Assembly (NCBI GenBank): GCA_020698575.1
Contig: CM036254.1
Span: 25,396,026-25,460,025, forward strand
Reading direction: 5' to 3'
DNA length: 64,000 nucleotides
From: Bostrychus sinensis
Lineage: Eukaryota > Chordata > Actinopteri > Gobiiformes > Eleotridae
Shown piece after piece: positions 53,722-64,000 of the stretch. Under the pieces are notes generated by a model that was given only the letters and a program-made list of their open reading frames with translations, was not told where the DNA came from and ran no database searches. Positions within the stretch are counted from its first letter, which is position 1. Every line of letters starts with the position of its first letter. The translations under genes and the position numbers were made by a program.

Positions 53722-54950
53722 AAAACTGTGCTGACTTTTCAATGAATCTATATTTATAATTATCTAAAATCATTAACTTGTTTAAAATGCGTGTCTTTTC
53801 CAAGCCTTTTTCTTACATACATTTAAATATATGGGTGTATTTCCCAGAAGCTACTGTACAGCAGGTGTGTGTGTGATGTGTGTGAGAGGCTTAAAATATT
53901 AGTAACATGACTCCAAATAGTCAAATTGGGATGTTTTTCCAAAAGGTCAGAAACGCTGCAAATGCTAAACTTAAAGCATCATACTTTTAATACATTTCAA
54001 AGATAATGTCACTATCTATTTTGGAGATGATCCTGGTTCATTTTGAGTGGGACGTTATTATGAAAAGTAAAAGCGCTGTAGCCCACTGTAATAAGTCTGT
54101 GCTTATTCTAATGCTGTGCCTAAAAGGAAGCCATTGTCCCTTATCTGCATTAATGCTCGAGACGGTTCACAGAGAGTTCATTCACATCAATGGCCAAAAT
54201 AGATTTATTTTACTTGGGGCACCTAAGTCAACAGCAGTTACAGGAATTACTCTGGATGCCATCCCATTATAGGACGTCAAATATTTGGATGCTATTGGTA
54301 AAATGGCAGAAAGGGTTGTTTGAATTTTGCTATAGGTTGTTTTTATATTCTATCTGATAATGTCAAAAAATCTGAGCCAGTATTTCTCTATAGTGCTAAA
54401 AAAAAGAGACCACTGCAAAATGATCAGTTTCTTAGGTTATATCTTGTATAAAAGCAGTATGGTGAACTGAACATTTTGCCCTATTTTTTCTGACATGCTG
54501 ACAATATTTCTCTTCATCTCCAAATAAAACAATTGTTCTTTAGAGCATAACTTTAAAATAAATTACAATACTTCAAAATAAGACAAATGAGGGCAGTTTT
54601 TCACATTACTGTTGGGTAACTTTATATCACTCTTAAAGCTTTGCTCCATGGTCTGTGAGCTCAGAAAGCAGACTGAGGTGTGGAATAGTTGTCACACAGA
54701 GATTCTGATTTAGGAACGAACTGAAGTGGTCCTTTATTTTTCTCCCAAAGCCGATACTTCCCTCAGGCCAGGTGCTGCAGAAGCTCAGAGGAACAGAAAG
54801 AGAGAGAAGCAGCAGCACTCACTGACACAGACACAGGGGAGATTAGCGATTTATTGTCACGTGCACAGTATGGAGACACAAAACATCTGAATATATTGAC
54901 GCTTGAGCAGCAGATCATTATTCCATCTCAGTCTTGCTCTTTAGCCCTTT
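52561..54950. other. AT-rich intergenic DNA with (ATT)n microsatellite
   Basis: (ATT)n at about 53669-53720. TTTATTGTCACGTGCACAG at 54850-54868 resembles the LINE/SINE tail seen at 11866. Nothing else recognised. Confidence 0.45.
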
Positions 54951-55700
54951 ATTACTGTAACTCAAATTCTATGGAGCAATTAGCATTTGCCACCAAATAT
55001 TGCAGAATATGAATAATCATGGTTTTGACAGCTGTCAACCAATAGGTTACGTGTGTAATGTCAGAGCCTGGTTAGAAAACATTAGCAAGCTTATCTGTGG
55101 TTAGTTGTTTTATTTAATGTAGCGATTAACATATCTAATTAGTATAAGCTAAAGGCTACATCTTTTTTCTTTTTTCTTTTTTACATATTGTGACCAGATG
55201 TCCCAAGTTAACAGGGACAGTCCCAGTTTTAGGCTACCTGTCCCATGTCCCAAGACATATTTGTAAAAAGACTTATATGTCCCAGTTGTCCCCATTTGAA
55301 CTAATAGAAAAGCATACGAAACTTAAAGCACTTTTGTCGCTAAAATTATTCATCATGCCATTATTTTTATTAATAAATTGCCATTAAAATTCAAAATGTA
55401 AGCCCTAGCGTCATGTACTTTAATTACCTGACAGAAAATTTTATGGATTTCTGAAGCTTTTTGTCACTTGGAGAGTTCCATTTCACTGTGATTAGTGACA
55501 AAAATACGTGTCCAAGTTTTTGGTTTCTAAAAATCTGATCAGCCTATTTTAACAGCTCCCCATAAGACGTTTTCCATACATTTACATTATTTTAAGTTAT
55601 AAAACTTGAAATACTAATGCATATATGTCCAAAATAATTTCAAAAAGCCTGAGGAAAGCATTATATAGCACCTTTAACAAACATATCAACAATAACCGTT
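54951..55700. repeat. mixed repeat fragments
   Basis: 54970-55045 matches the upstream part of family A (17355-17445). 55190-55300 has repeated GTCCCAAGT/GTCCCAGTT words of a hAT-like remnant. 55555-55680 (GACGTTTTCCATACAT, TATATAGCACCTTTAA) resembles the family B right end. Confidence 0.45.
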
Positions 55701-56330
55701 TGTTTCTACCGTCTAAACGTGTCTTATTACATTTTTTTAGTTTGCTTCCTTGTAAAAACTTAATGGGATAAAACACTACTCTTGTGCACAACTTAGCACA
55801 TTGTGGCATCAACCTGACAACAACCTATTTCAGGATCAGAATAAAAAATATACAAGCTGTGTGCTCACCTCTGCAATCCCCGGGCTCACCTCAGTCGCCA
55901 ATGTAATACTCAACAATGAATTTTAAATCAAGTCAAACATTTGCTTCATGCTTGTGCGCAGTTTAAACAAGACATTTTCAGATGGAGACGTGTGGATTTA
56001 TTGTAAGTTAGAGATATAAGAGATAACTTAATCCCCACTTGGATTGTAACCCCACCTTCTCTTCGTGGAGCTCCACCCCGTCGCTCCGCTTTCTTGACCT
56101 TTTGTCTCATTTTTCGGCGGGTAATGAATGCTTTCGGACCATTTTCAGAGCGGAGATCTTGCACATAGTCGGCAGCATAGGAATGTCCTATCAGAAAATC
56201 ACCCAATCAGCATGCAGCGGGCCGAGAGCAAACAGCGAGCGTGGCCAGAACAGCAGTGGGCCGGGTCATCTGGATGTCAATATAATAGACTGGCTTATGA
56301 TGTGTAAATAGCACTGCACTTAATGGTCCT
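55701..56330. other. intergenic with a CpG-bearing patch (56030-56280)
   Basis: CTTCTCTTCGTGGAGCTCC, CCCGTCGCTCCGC, TTTTCGGCGGGTAATG and a CCAATCAG box near 56203. Candidate regulatory DNA; the antisense 86-residue frame is unassigned. Confidence 0.3.
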
Positions 56331-58245
56331 CTCTACTCACACGGGCTTTTTGAATCACTCACAGGGGCGTCCTCAGCGTCCACTGTCCTCCTCTGTGCAC
56401 CACCTGCATCAGACACACTAACAATAACATCATATGCTGGGCTGTTTTAAGCATTTGAAGAGGAGCTAAAGATCACATAAGAGAGCAAAAATGGCTATGG
56501 GGTGTACATTTCAAGTGCTATGTTGTCGTATATTTATATTTTTCCATAAAGATTATTTCATACAACATTACAACCCAGCCACAAAGGGTCACAATTCAGT
56601 GTACTCTTACATCCAGAATAACTAAATATTTGTTTATAAAGATGCTAAAGAGACAACATGACAATATTTCAGGTCTGGTAACAATATGCTTCTGACCCTA
56701 TAATCATTTTTCTGGTTATGGAGAATGACTTCAGACAATAGATTTGGTATTATTTAGAGTTAAACTGACTTTAAAGATGTTGTATTTTGAAAGCTACAAC
56801 AAGTATAAAATGTCATGTGAGCAGTGTACATATAGCTACAGACGATGATCTGACCAATAAAGTAATCTATTATCAGAATAATAATCAAAATTTACTATGG
56901 GCAGTGGGTATCATTATACATATATTGGTAAAAGCCATATTAAATGTATGCTGAAATATCATAATTATTTTAATCACCAATCAACACAAAGAGCTAATTA
57001 ATATGTCATGTATATTTATAAATGATGTCATCTTCTGGACAACTTTGTGGGCTGACATGTCTACTAAAGCTAATGAGGCTAATGTTATGACATCACTGTC
57101 CAAATATCTGCCTACCTTTTCAGATATATAAGCTATTGAAGTCAGACTAGACGTTCATTTATACATTTAGAAACTACACATCTTGTTGGCATAAAATGTA
57201 TATGCAAATCAATACATGCGGAGACATATAATCATCTTCTCCATTTCAGCGCCAGAGGAGAAGAATATTGTCTGTAGGCCTACTGTACTGTCATTCCAAG
57301 CCTTTTGATTACATTTACTGATAAAACCTATTCCTAAACAAATTAAAGATGACGTAGGCAATGTTTTGTCATCAGTGTGTGAAACTCTTCACTCAGTTTC
57401 ACTCAACTTTAATTAGGCTCTCATTTGTATTCTCCAAAATATATATCATAACATGTACTGTATATGTTTGTGGCTTGTTCACATTTTGCTTACTGTATCT
57501 TTAAAAATGACAATGTTCAAATACAAGGTACTATTAAACATAAATAACATTTAAAATGCAGGCCTAAATTAGCTCTACAGTGTACTTTTCATCCTCGCTT
57601 TATACTATAGAACTAAAATGTTCTATATGTATATATTCACACTGCTACTTGTGAATATAAACATTAAAATGCAGCATTTACTAAACATCGTAATTAATTC
57701 CTGCAGATGAACGAACCCATGGTGACACTTTTAAAATATTTACAAAACAAATATGCCCCAGAGGCACAATGTGACAAGTGCAGTGTTATTTCTGTGCATT
57801 AATAATGACTGTAGTCACTTTTAAACTGTTTGATGTTGGGAGTCTTTACAATGGTGGGAAACACACCATGGCATTTATTACAATAGGCTTGAAATTACAA
57901 GACTACGTCAATGACACACTCTTACTGTGTTTTTGCTTTATTTGTTTACAAATTTGAACAATTTTGACGTTAATATAATGCAGCTCTTTGTGTTGATTTC
58001 ACACTTCGCAGGAGCAGACGAGGCAGGATTTTTTACAGTTTAAAGTTAGGAGGCTGACCTGTTTACAAAGGTAAGTAAGAGAGTTAAATTAGCAGTAGGG
58101 AGAGTTTGATAATGGTCCCTAAACAACAAGAAATATGGATATACTGTATAATATATAAGGTGCCTTTGTGTCTTTTTGTTTTATTTTAGTGCCATAAGGA
58201 TAAGATTAAGGTTTTTAATATGGGTTGAGTATTTAACTACATAAT
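56331..58245. other. AT-rich intergenic, nothing recognised
   Basis: No coding, RNA or mobile feature that I can support. Confidence 0.5.
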
Positions 58246-58249
58246 TGTG

Positions 58250-58425
58250 GCACAAATGTGGCAAAGTGCTCAGCATTGTTGCCTCACAATGAGAAGGTCT
58301 GGGTTCGATTCCCAGCTTGGACATAGGCCTTTCTGTGTGGAGTTTGCATCTTCTCCCTGTGTCTGAGTGGGTGTCCTCCAGGTGCTCCTGTTTCACCCAT
58401 CAAACTCAAAACATGCATAACAGAC
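58250..58425 (+). mobile_element. V-SINE 5' part
   Basis: GTGGCAAAGTGCTCAGCATT, GTCTGGGTTCGATTCCCAG (B-box-like), then the conserved core TTTCTGTGTGGAGTTTGCAT and CTCCAGGTGCTCCTGTTTC. The tail is missing. Confidence 0.75.
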
Positions 58426-59338
58426 ACATCCTCCATGTATAGGTACTCCTAACCTGTCTTTTATTTTTAATTTAATTTCTTCTTCCTATATTTCACCATC
58501 TTCCATACAAGTGTATCTTTCTGGCAGTAACAGCTCACAGATGGACAGAAAATACATTAAAATAATATGACAAATAGAGAGTCCTTGGATATAGCTTTCA
58601 CTCTGTCATAGGCATCCATATAAAACATGTGGGGCTGTTGTTTACAAATATTTGCTTGGAAATCCAACATATTGCACCTTTTATTAAAATGCGCTTTTTT
58701 GTCTTAAATACTATTTTATACCCATAATTTTTTCATATTTTCCCCTATACCCAAATGTGGTTTTTAACATAGTTATAGTAGCTTTCTGTATTTTTACTGT
58801 GTAATTTCATCCAACATCTAACATTCAAATTCAGAACAATAATGCACACATACAGAAGTGAGAGCTGCTGTGGTTTGTCCTGTGCATGCCCTATTTTCAT
58901 GTGTTATATAGTGCATGACTACATTTGATTTTGGAGACGAGCTCTCTTCTTTGTGAACCAGGCATAAACACATTGAGCACTGTGATGCATTGATGGATAA
59001 GTCCACACAGGCTTCCGGGGACAGTTGTGAGCGCCACAGCCACTTGAATAATAACTTCTGCGACGACAAGTCATTCCCACCTGCTGATGACATACAGGGG
59101 GCTGCATGGCTGTATATGCGATAGCCCCACTCACAGTAATAAATAGATGTGACCTCGGCAGACCTGTCACTCATGAGGCGTCTTTGATTGGGTCACTATT
59201 TCCGTCAGAGCAGCAGTTCCCACATATTAAGCGACCTTGAAATCTCTTAAGGGCCTTTTTCCACATGCGCCGCTCAAGGCCCAAGGTCCAATCTGTTTTT
59301 CTACATTAGCACAGCCTTCCTGACCTCTGTGTTGAAAA
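58426..59338. other. intergenic, nothing firmly recognised
   Basis: Includes a reverse frame of 118 residues with no family features and a repeat-free stretch around 58920-59300. Confidence 0.4.
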
Positions 59339-59339
59339 C

Positions 59340-59609
59340 CAGAGGTGGAAAGTACCGAGATACTTTTACTCAAGTAATTCATTAAAGTCAATTTTGTGAA
59401 GGACAATTACTCTTTGAGAACATTTTCTAGAACATACTTGTACTTTTACTTGTGTAAATTTTGGATGAAAAATACTTTAACTCAAATTAAATTAATTAAA
59501 TTCTTTAAACAAATGCAAACATTTTTCAACCTTAAGTGGGTAATATTGTTTTAAAATAAAAGTAATTTTACTTAAGTACAGATTTTGAGTACTTTTTCCC
59601 ACTTTGCTG
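59340..59609. mobile_element. inverted-repeat element, TACTTTTACTCAAGTA family
   Basis: Ends CAGAGGTGGAAAGTA and, reversed, CAGCAAAGTGGGAAAAAGTA, with TTTACTCAAGTAA and TTACTTAAGTA inside. No target duplication matched. Related to 8640-8965; another partial end lies at 59970-60034. Confidence 0.6.
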
Positions 59610-59619
59610 GCTTTTTAGG

Positions 59620-59990
59620 TTACAATTTGATTAAAATTATAAATAATCTGAAAATTGAAAACAGCATCATCAACAAAAACAAAATAAAACAAGAAAAAAG
59701 CAAGATTTTATTACAACCTATTTATTTCATACTCTGTCCATGTTGAGTCCCATTTATGTTTCACCTGCAACACATGCTCTTTTTGTTTTTTTTGCATACT
59801 GCTCTACCTCGTACCCTGCCCTGAATTTACTCCGCTAAAAGTAGGGGCATTGTAGACAAGACAGACAAGAGCCAACTCACATTTATAGCCCGCCCCACTT
59901 CCAAATTATTAAAGCAGAACTATTTGGATCTTAAAATAATGTTTCAAAAATGATTCTAGTGGGAAAGCTAGCATTTTTTTTACTTCTACT
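59620..59990 (+). repeat. family D repeat, copy 1
   Basis: Shares GATTAAAAT, TGAGTCCCATTTATG, CCAACTCACATTTATAG, GGATCTTAAAATAATGT and GGGAAAGCT in order with 62430-62800. It may be the internal part of the flanking inverted-repeat element. Confidence 0.6.
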
Positions 59991-60034
59991 CAAGTAATAA
60001 TTTTAGTAGTTCTACCTCTACTTCCATCTTTGCT

Positions 60035-61080
60035 GCAAGCTAACACCTAAAAAGTGGGACAACTGAATGAAGCGGGACAGATACGATGATCAAAAACAAT
60101 ACGAGAAGTACAAAAAATATAGAATTCAGCTCCCCTTATAATCCCAGGTTTTCAAGAATGACCTTTGATCTATAGCGGCATGTGTGGTATACGCTGAACC
60201 GAAGCAAAGGGGGGAAGGCAATCAGTGAACAGCCCACTATCAGAAAGGGGCTTCTGGGGGAAACAGTCTGTGTAAGCCCTGAGTGTGGAGGTGAGCGACG
60301 AGTTAAAAAAAAAAAAAAAAAGCAAATGTTACAGGAGTGGAAGAAATAAGCAAGTGCAGCCAAGCACATAGAAGCCTGATGGGCCAGAGCACCGCATGAT
60401 AAAGGTAAAGTGGATCCAGTATCTACAACAGCCCCAGGACAGCCGTGATTCAACACCAAACAAAATGAAATGATCTTAACAGGCAAAGTACTGGCTAAAG
60501 GTGTTTACTTCTCATGGCAATTAAAAACACAGGGATAATTAATATAGCAGTTAGCATGGAGGTTATGGATGACGGATTTTATGGCATGGAAGGGAAAAAC
60601 TGTCTCACAACTAATTCACCTGGGGACTTACTTTACCTCAACCTTTTTGACATAAAGAAAATCATGAAATTATTTTAAAGGAAAGGATTTTTGGTTGCAG
60701 ATACTTAATTATGTGTGTAGGCTTGCCCAGATATTGTGGTAGGGACTTGATATACCTAATACACTTTGCAGGTGTTTACAGTTCCTCTGGGATTACCTGT
60801 CACACCAATGGAAAGACATTCTAATAGGTTCAGTGCTGCTCATGACTCCATCTAGTGGTACTTTTATGGTATTTTATTTTTTGGACATATTAAACTGGTG
60901 TCATCTTTTGTGTTATCTTCATAATACAGGTACAGTGAGGACAATTAAGTGGAAGTGACAAGCAACTTTGTCACTAAAGCAATTCATATTTGGCTGCCTA
61001 TCAATAGTAAAAGATATTTTAACAACTGGCAACTATGCTACCTGTAATGCATCAGGTCCACTATTAAGGTAGATTGACTT
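60035..61080. other. intergenic, poly-A run, nothing else recognised
   Basis: (A)n at about 60306-60321. Otherwise unassigned. Confidence 0.45.
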
Positions 61081-61390
61081 TATTGAGCTTTTAATGGTGT
61101 ATGCACCTCTAAAACATACCTTTTAAAGAGCTAAAAATGAACCAGGAAGTGCTCTTTCTTAAGCCCATACACCTTCACTGGACATGTTCTGAAAATTTCA
61201 ACACTAAAATTGCTGTCACTACAAAGCAGTCAGCTCATTTTTGTTAGCGTCATATTGCTAATAGTTGTGCAAATTAGCCAATTTATGCTCTGTCCAGCCC
61301 CCACCATTGTCAGCAGGGGCCACCTAATCAAAGCGTTTTCTGCAAAATCAAAGTAACATTATTTTAAGTTATAATAAAGCCCCTTTAAAT
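61081..61390 (+). repeat. family B repeat, copy 3
   Basis: CACCTCTAAAACATACC, CATACACCTTCACTGG, AAATTGCTGTCACTAC, GTTAGCGTCATATTGCTAAT, ending AAAGCCCCTTTAAATTAA. Not interrupted. Confidence 0.68.
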
Positions 61391-61429
61391 TAACAACTAT
61401 TCAGAGTAGTTTTTAGAGTGTAGTTTGAC

Positions 61430-61780
61430 AGTAATCTTTCCAGGCGTCCGCTCCAGCCGGTGAACACCTCTCCACTCCTAAAGCTGCGTCCCAGATCCAA
61501 GCCGTGGCAAATTCACTGCATGTGCGTTTATTTGATTGTTTAAGAGCGATTTCCGGAAACCAAGTTTTGCACGGCCAGGAGCTGCCTTGTAACAATTATG
61601 GGGTTAAATGGCAGTTGGCCACACAGGAGGGCATTTGCTGCTGGCAACCCCTTCCAGCTCAGCAGGGTCAAAGGTCACAGACTTTTCAGGAAAAGTCCAT
61701 TTCTCAAGCCTCTGAAACAGGTGGAGCCCGGGCAGCGCTGTTTACTCAAACAGCAATGGAAAGACTGGGAGATTAGGTCC
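61430..61780. other. CNE-like island with a perfect DR1 site
   Basis: Repeat-free GC-moderate block: CAGGCGTCCGCTCCAGCC, TTTAAGAGCGATTTCCGG, then the DR1 site at 61665-61677. Frames across it have no family features. Confidence 0.38.
61665..61677 (+). promoter_or_regulatory. perfect DR1 site GGGTCAAAGGTCA
   Basis: Two RGGTCA half-sites in direct repeat with 1-bp spacing, the textbook HNF4/PPAR-RXR/COUP-TF arrangement. Sequence match only. Confidence 0.45.
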
Positions 61781-62425
61781 TGTATGGTGGAGAAGAGTTC
61801 ACCAAGTGTTTTTCCTTTAGATTCTCTCAGAAAAGTGCAGATACAGAACATGTGTGTGATTTGTTCTGACCTAACTTGGAGGTATTTCAACATTGTTTCC
61901 AATATATTAAAGTGAAACGTAGCCAGGGCTGGGTGATAAATTGATTAATTTGTGTTTTTAAACTTGGACAATGTCAAAAGTAGCACTATTGTAAAGTCAA
62001 ATTCAGCATCCTGTAAGCGCTGCACTGTCCACTGCTGCTAGCACCCTGAGCACCCTAAGTACTTTCTGCTGAGACTCTGCAGGCAACAAAAACACTCAGA
62101 GAAAGAATTCATATTAGCTCTGTAAAACCTTTGTTTAGAGAGGTGGCAGTAAACTGGCAAAAGTGAACAGCTTTGTTTATGTATGCAGATTAGCCATGTG
62201 CTCGATCGCTTTTAGCCTCTTCTAATAAGACTTTGTAAAGTTTACAAAATTTTTATAGATCTGTTGGTCTTTAGAAGCACACAGGACTAAAACTAAAATA
62301 TATTATTTTCAATGTGAGGGTAATGCTTTGCTACAGCTTTGATATTGTTTGTGTTTAGCATAATAATAAAGCTCTATTATAGTATAAACCCTTCAAACCC
62401 TTTAAATGGCTTTTTAAATTAGACA
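61781..62425. other. intergenic, possible hAT end near 61922
   Basis: GCCAGGGCTGGGTGATAAAT at 61921 resembles a hAT-type terminus, but no partner end was found. Rest unassigned. Confidence 0.35.
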
Positions 62426-62429
62426 ACAA

Positions 62430-62800
62430 GGGAGTTAATGTGATTAAAATCATAAACTGACAAAAAACCAAAACTAAAATATACATATATTATTTATTTT
62501 TAGCAACATATTTCTTTCATCAGTACCAGGCCTCTGACTGCTTTGAGTCCCATTTATGCTCCACCAGTGACACTTGCTCTTCTTGTTTGTGCATCTTTTA
62601 CTAAGCCCAGACATCAAACCATTCATTTATTTTAATGACTAAGATTAGGGACTTTGTAAGACAAGAACCAACTCACATTTATAGGCCCCACCAATTAACC
62701 AACTTATTATTGTACTGTACTATGTACTGTAGTATATGGATCTTAAAATAATGTGTTGGAAATTACTTTACTGGGAAAGCTTGTGGTGGCATTCCTGCTG
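62430..62800 (+). repeat. family D repeat, copy 2
   Basis: See copy 1 at 59620-59990 for the shared blocks. TACTGTACTATGTACTGTAG at about 62713-62733 is a local addition. Confidence 0.6.
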
Positions 62801-63180
62801 CCTCAGGTTAGATAGTCAAAAAAGATAATAACGAGTGCTCAAAGGCTGAGGGAGGAGCAGACTGTCCCATTGTAGGACATAGGACATAGTGTTAAAAATT
62901 TCTATTTCTCTTCCTTGTTTTCAAAGTAATAAATGTCAGCTTTGTATCAATAAAAGCACCCACAGTATTTATGGAAAGGCTCTAGGTTTGGAGGACCCAT
63001 CCACCACCCCAACCTGCCTTGTCTTTTTTGGGGAAAGAAGCACATAAATTCATTGTTTGTAACAAAATAAACAAAAAGAAAATTAACAAAAACAAACAGG
63101 ATAAACTGAACCATATTGTGACGTTTAACAAATGAATGTGAATGTTTTAATGCTAAGAATGAAAAGCAATAGGGCAAAAA
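62801..63180. other. intergenic, nothing recognised
   Basis: No supported feature. Confidence 0.5.
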
Positions 63181-63443
63181 GGCAGTGTGCCCAAACTCGA
63201 CCCCTCAGCCCCTCACTCTGGATTGGTTAACTCGCTGGGACCTGGAGCTGAACCCATCAGGAAGGGCTTAAGTGTTTAGGATTAGGGATCTAAAAGGCAT
63301 TTGGAGGCCCTGAATCAAACCCACAGCACCGGGGCAGGGGCATATAGAGAGAGTTCGGGTCTATCCCACAATCAAACAACACAGCCTGGGACGTTAGCAC
63401 ACCTGCAGGAAGGGCCCAAAGCCACGCAAAAGGTCCCGGCGAA

Positions 63444-63472
63444 GGGGCAGGGGAGGCGGGCAGGAGAGGGGG
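63444..63472 (+). other. G-quadruplex-type motif
   Basis: Four G-runs (4, 4, 3 and 5 G) separated by loops of 2, 4 and 7 nt satisfy the G3+N1-7 rule. Folding is not shown. Confidence 0.45.
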
Positions 63473-63667
63473 CAACAGCTGGGACGGGGGGTACGGCTGT
63501 AGTGGTGGTGTGGCCCAAGGGCAAGGTCAGTCCAGCGGGCCAGAGGAACACAGAGGGATTGTTTTCACTGCTCCAGAGAAAACAGCGGAGCAGAGAGAGG
63601 CAGCTGCGGAGCCCTGCGCTGACCCCATATTAACGCTGCGAAGGGAAGCCGCATCGCTAATGACTGC

Positions 63668-63680
63668 CGACCTCTGACCT
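63668..63680 (-). promoter_or_regulatory. DR1-type site (AGGTCA G AGGTCG on - strand)
   Basis: Direct repeat of AGGTCA-like half-sites with 1-bp spacing, one base off consensus. Third such site in the window. Confidence 0.3.
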
Positions 63681-63775
63681 CACCTGAGCCCCGCCCAGCA
63701 CCTCCGGAAACGCAGTGAGTGGGCCGCAAGGTGTTCAACATTAGCACTGGTTTAATCAAGTGTGAGAGCGCAGAT

Positions 63776-64000
63776 GGCTAAGGTAATTAAACTAGACATA
63801 GACATTTTCTGCTTTTGTGGCTTGACTTTGTACATTCAACAACATGTTAATTTTATTTAGTGTAAACATTAACTAACAACTTCAGAATGTAATTATTAAT
63901 AACAAAGAAAGTTATTTTTACTTAATTGCATGTCAGAATGGAAGAGTTATGGGGCATTTAAAATGATTTTGGTTACACTTTACAACAACTGATCACTGTA
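63776..64000. other. intergenic; possible start of a family C-like element at 63970
   Basis: GGTTACACTTTACAACAACT at the very end resembles the GGTAACACCTTATTTTAAC terminus of family C; the rest is outside the window. Confidence 0.3.

Larger units (their letters stand above)
63181..63775. other. GC-rich, G-run-bearing region
   Basis: Sharply GC-richer than its surroundings, with G-runs on the + strand. A 110-residue Gly/Gln/Arg-rich frame at 63301-63633 has no family features and no clear splice context. It contains a G-quadruplex-type motif and a DR1-type site (63668-63680). Could be an enhancer, a promoter or an unrecognised exon. Confidence 0.3.

Noticed and set aside
55946..56206. 86-residue basic - strand frame
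   Set aside because: Has a K/R-rich stretch but no recognised family or exon boundaries.
59332..59617. 8-bp duplication around the 59340 element
   Set aside because: Flanks TTGAAAAC and GCTTTTTA do not match.
63301..63633. 110-residue + strand frame in GC-rich DNA
   Set aside because: GC-rich DNA opens frames by chance; no motif, no convincing splice sites.
1..64000. endogenous retrovirus or other viral insertion
   Set aside because: No LTR pair, primer-binding site, protease or reverse-transcriptase motif of retroviral type was seen.

Overview
The window reads as ordinary vertebrate nuclear DNA, most likely from a teleost fish. It has long introns with GT/AG splice sites, no bacterial-style gene packing, and a dense layer of fish-type interspersed repeats: a Tc1 transposon, many small hAT-like inverted-repeat elements, V-type, tRNA-type and 5S-type SINEs, and LINE 3' tails. 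The species cannot be named from this sequence.

One protein-coding gene is recognised, the 3' part of fam204a on the + strand. It has an internal exon at 142-231, a roughly 24.1-kb intron, a second internal exon at 24367-24476 and the terminal coding exon at 24616-24667. Upstream exons lie outside the window. I recognised no other host gene. Everything after about 24.7 kb looks intergenic: TE copies alternating with TE-poor islands that have the texture of conserved non-coding DNA. In human, FAM204A sits at 10q26.11 in the RAB11FIP2/PRLHR/EMX2 neighbourhood (general knowledge). An enhancer-rich desert would fit there, but conservation cannot be tested from one sequence.

Layout. 0-9.9 kb: intron with TTAA-ended repeats, SINEs and a CpG-containing patch. 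9.9-12.7 kb: a 2.8-kb DNA transposon with 36-bp terminal inverted repeats (TIRs), a 4-bp target duplication, a repeated subterminal motif and a broken Cys-rich transposase-like reading frame, invaded by two smaller elements. 12.7-24.4 kb: CNE-like islands, hAT-like elements, a degenerate CTAAACC array and two local duplications. 24.7-31 kb: gene 3' flank, islands, and a V-SINE split by a hAT-like element. 31.2-32.7 kb: a full-length, frameshifted Tc1. 34.3-34.7 kb: an A/T palindrome array. 35.9-37.1 kb: a repeat containing a TTAA-flanked element with a remnant coding exon. 40.6-47.7 kb: several nested repeats, including hAT in hAT in an older repeat. 48.1-49.0 kb: the longest TE-free island. 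50.7-51.8 kb: a tandem array of V-SINE core plus a hAT-like element. 52-64 kb: AT-rich intergenic DNA, more islands, duplicated repeats and a GC-rich G-run region near the end.

The most unusual object is the 9943-12727 transposon. Second is the TTAA element at 36035-36913, whose empty site can be read from a related repeat copy in the same window.
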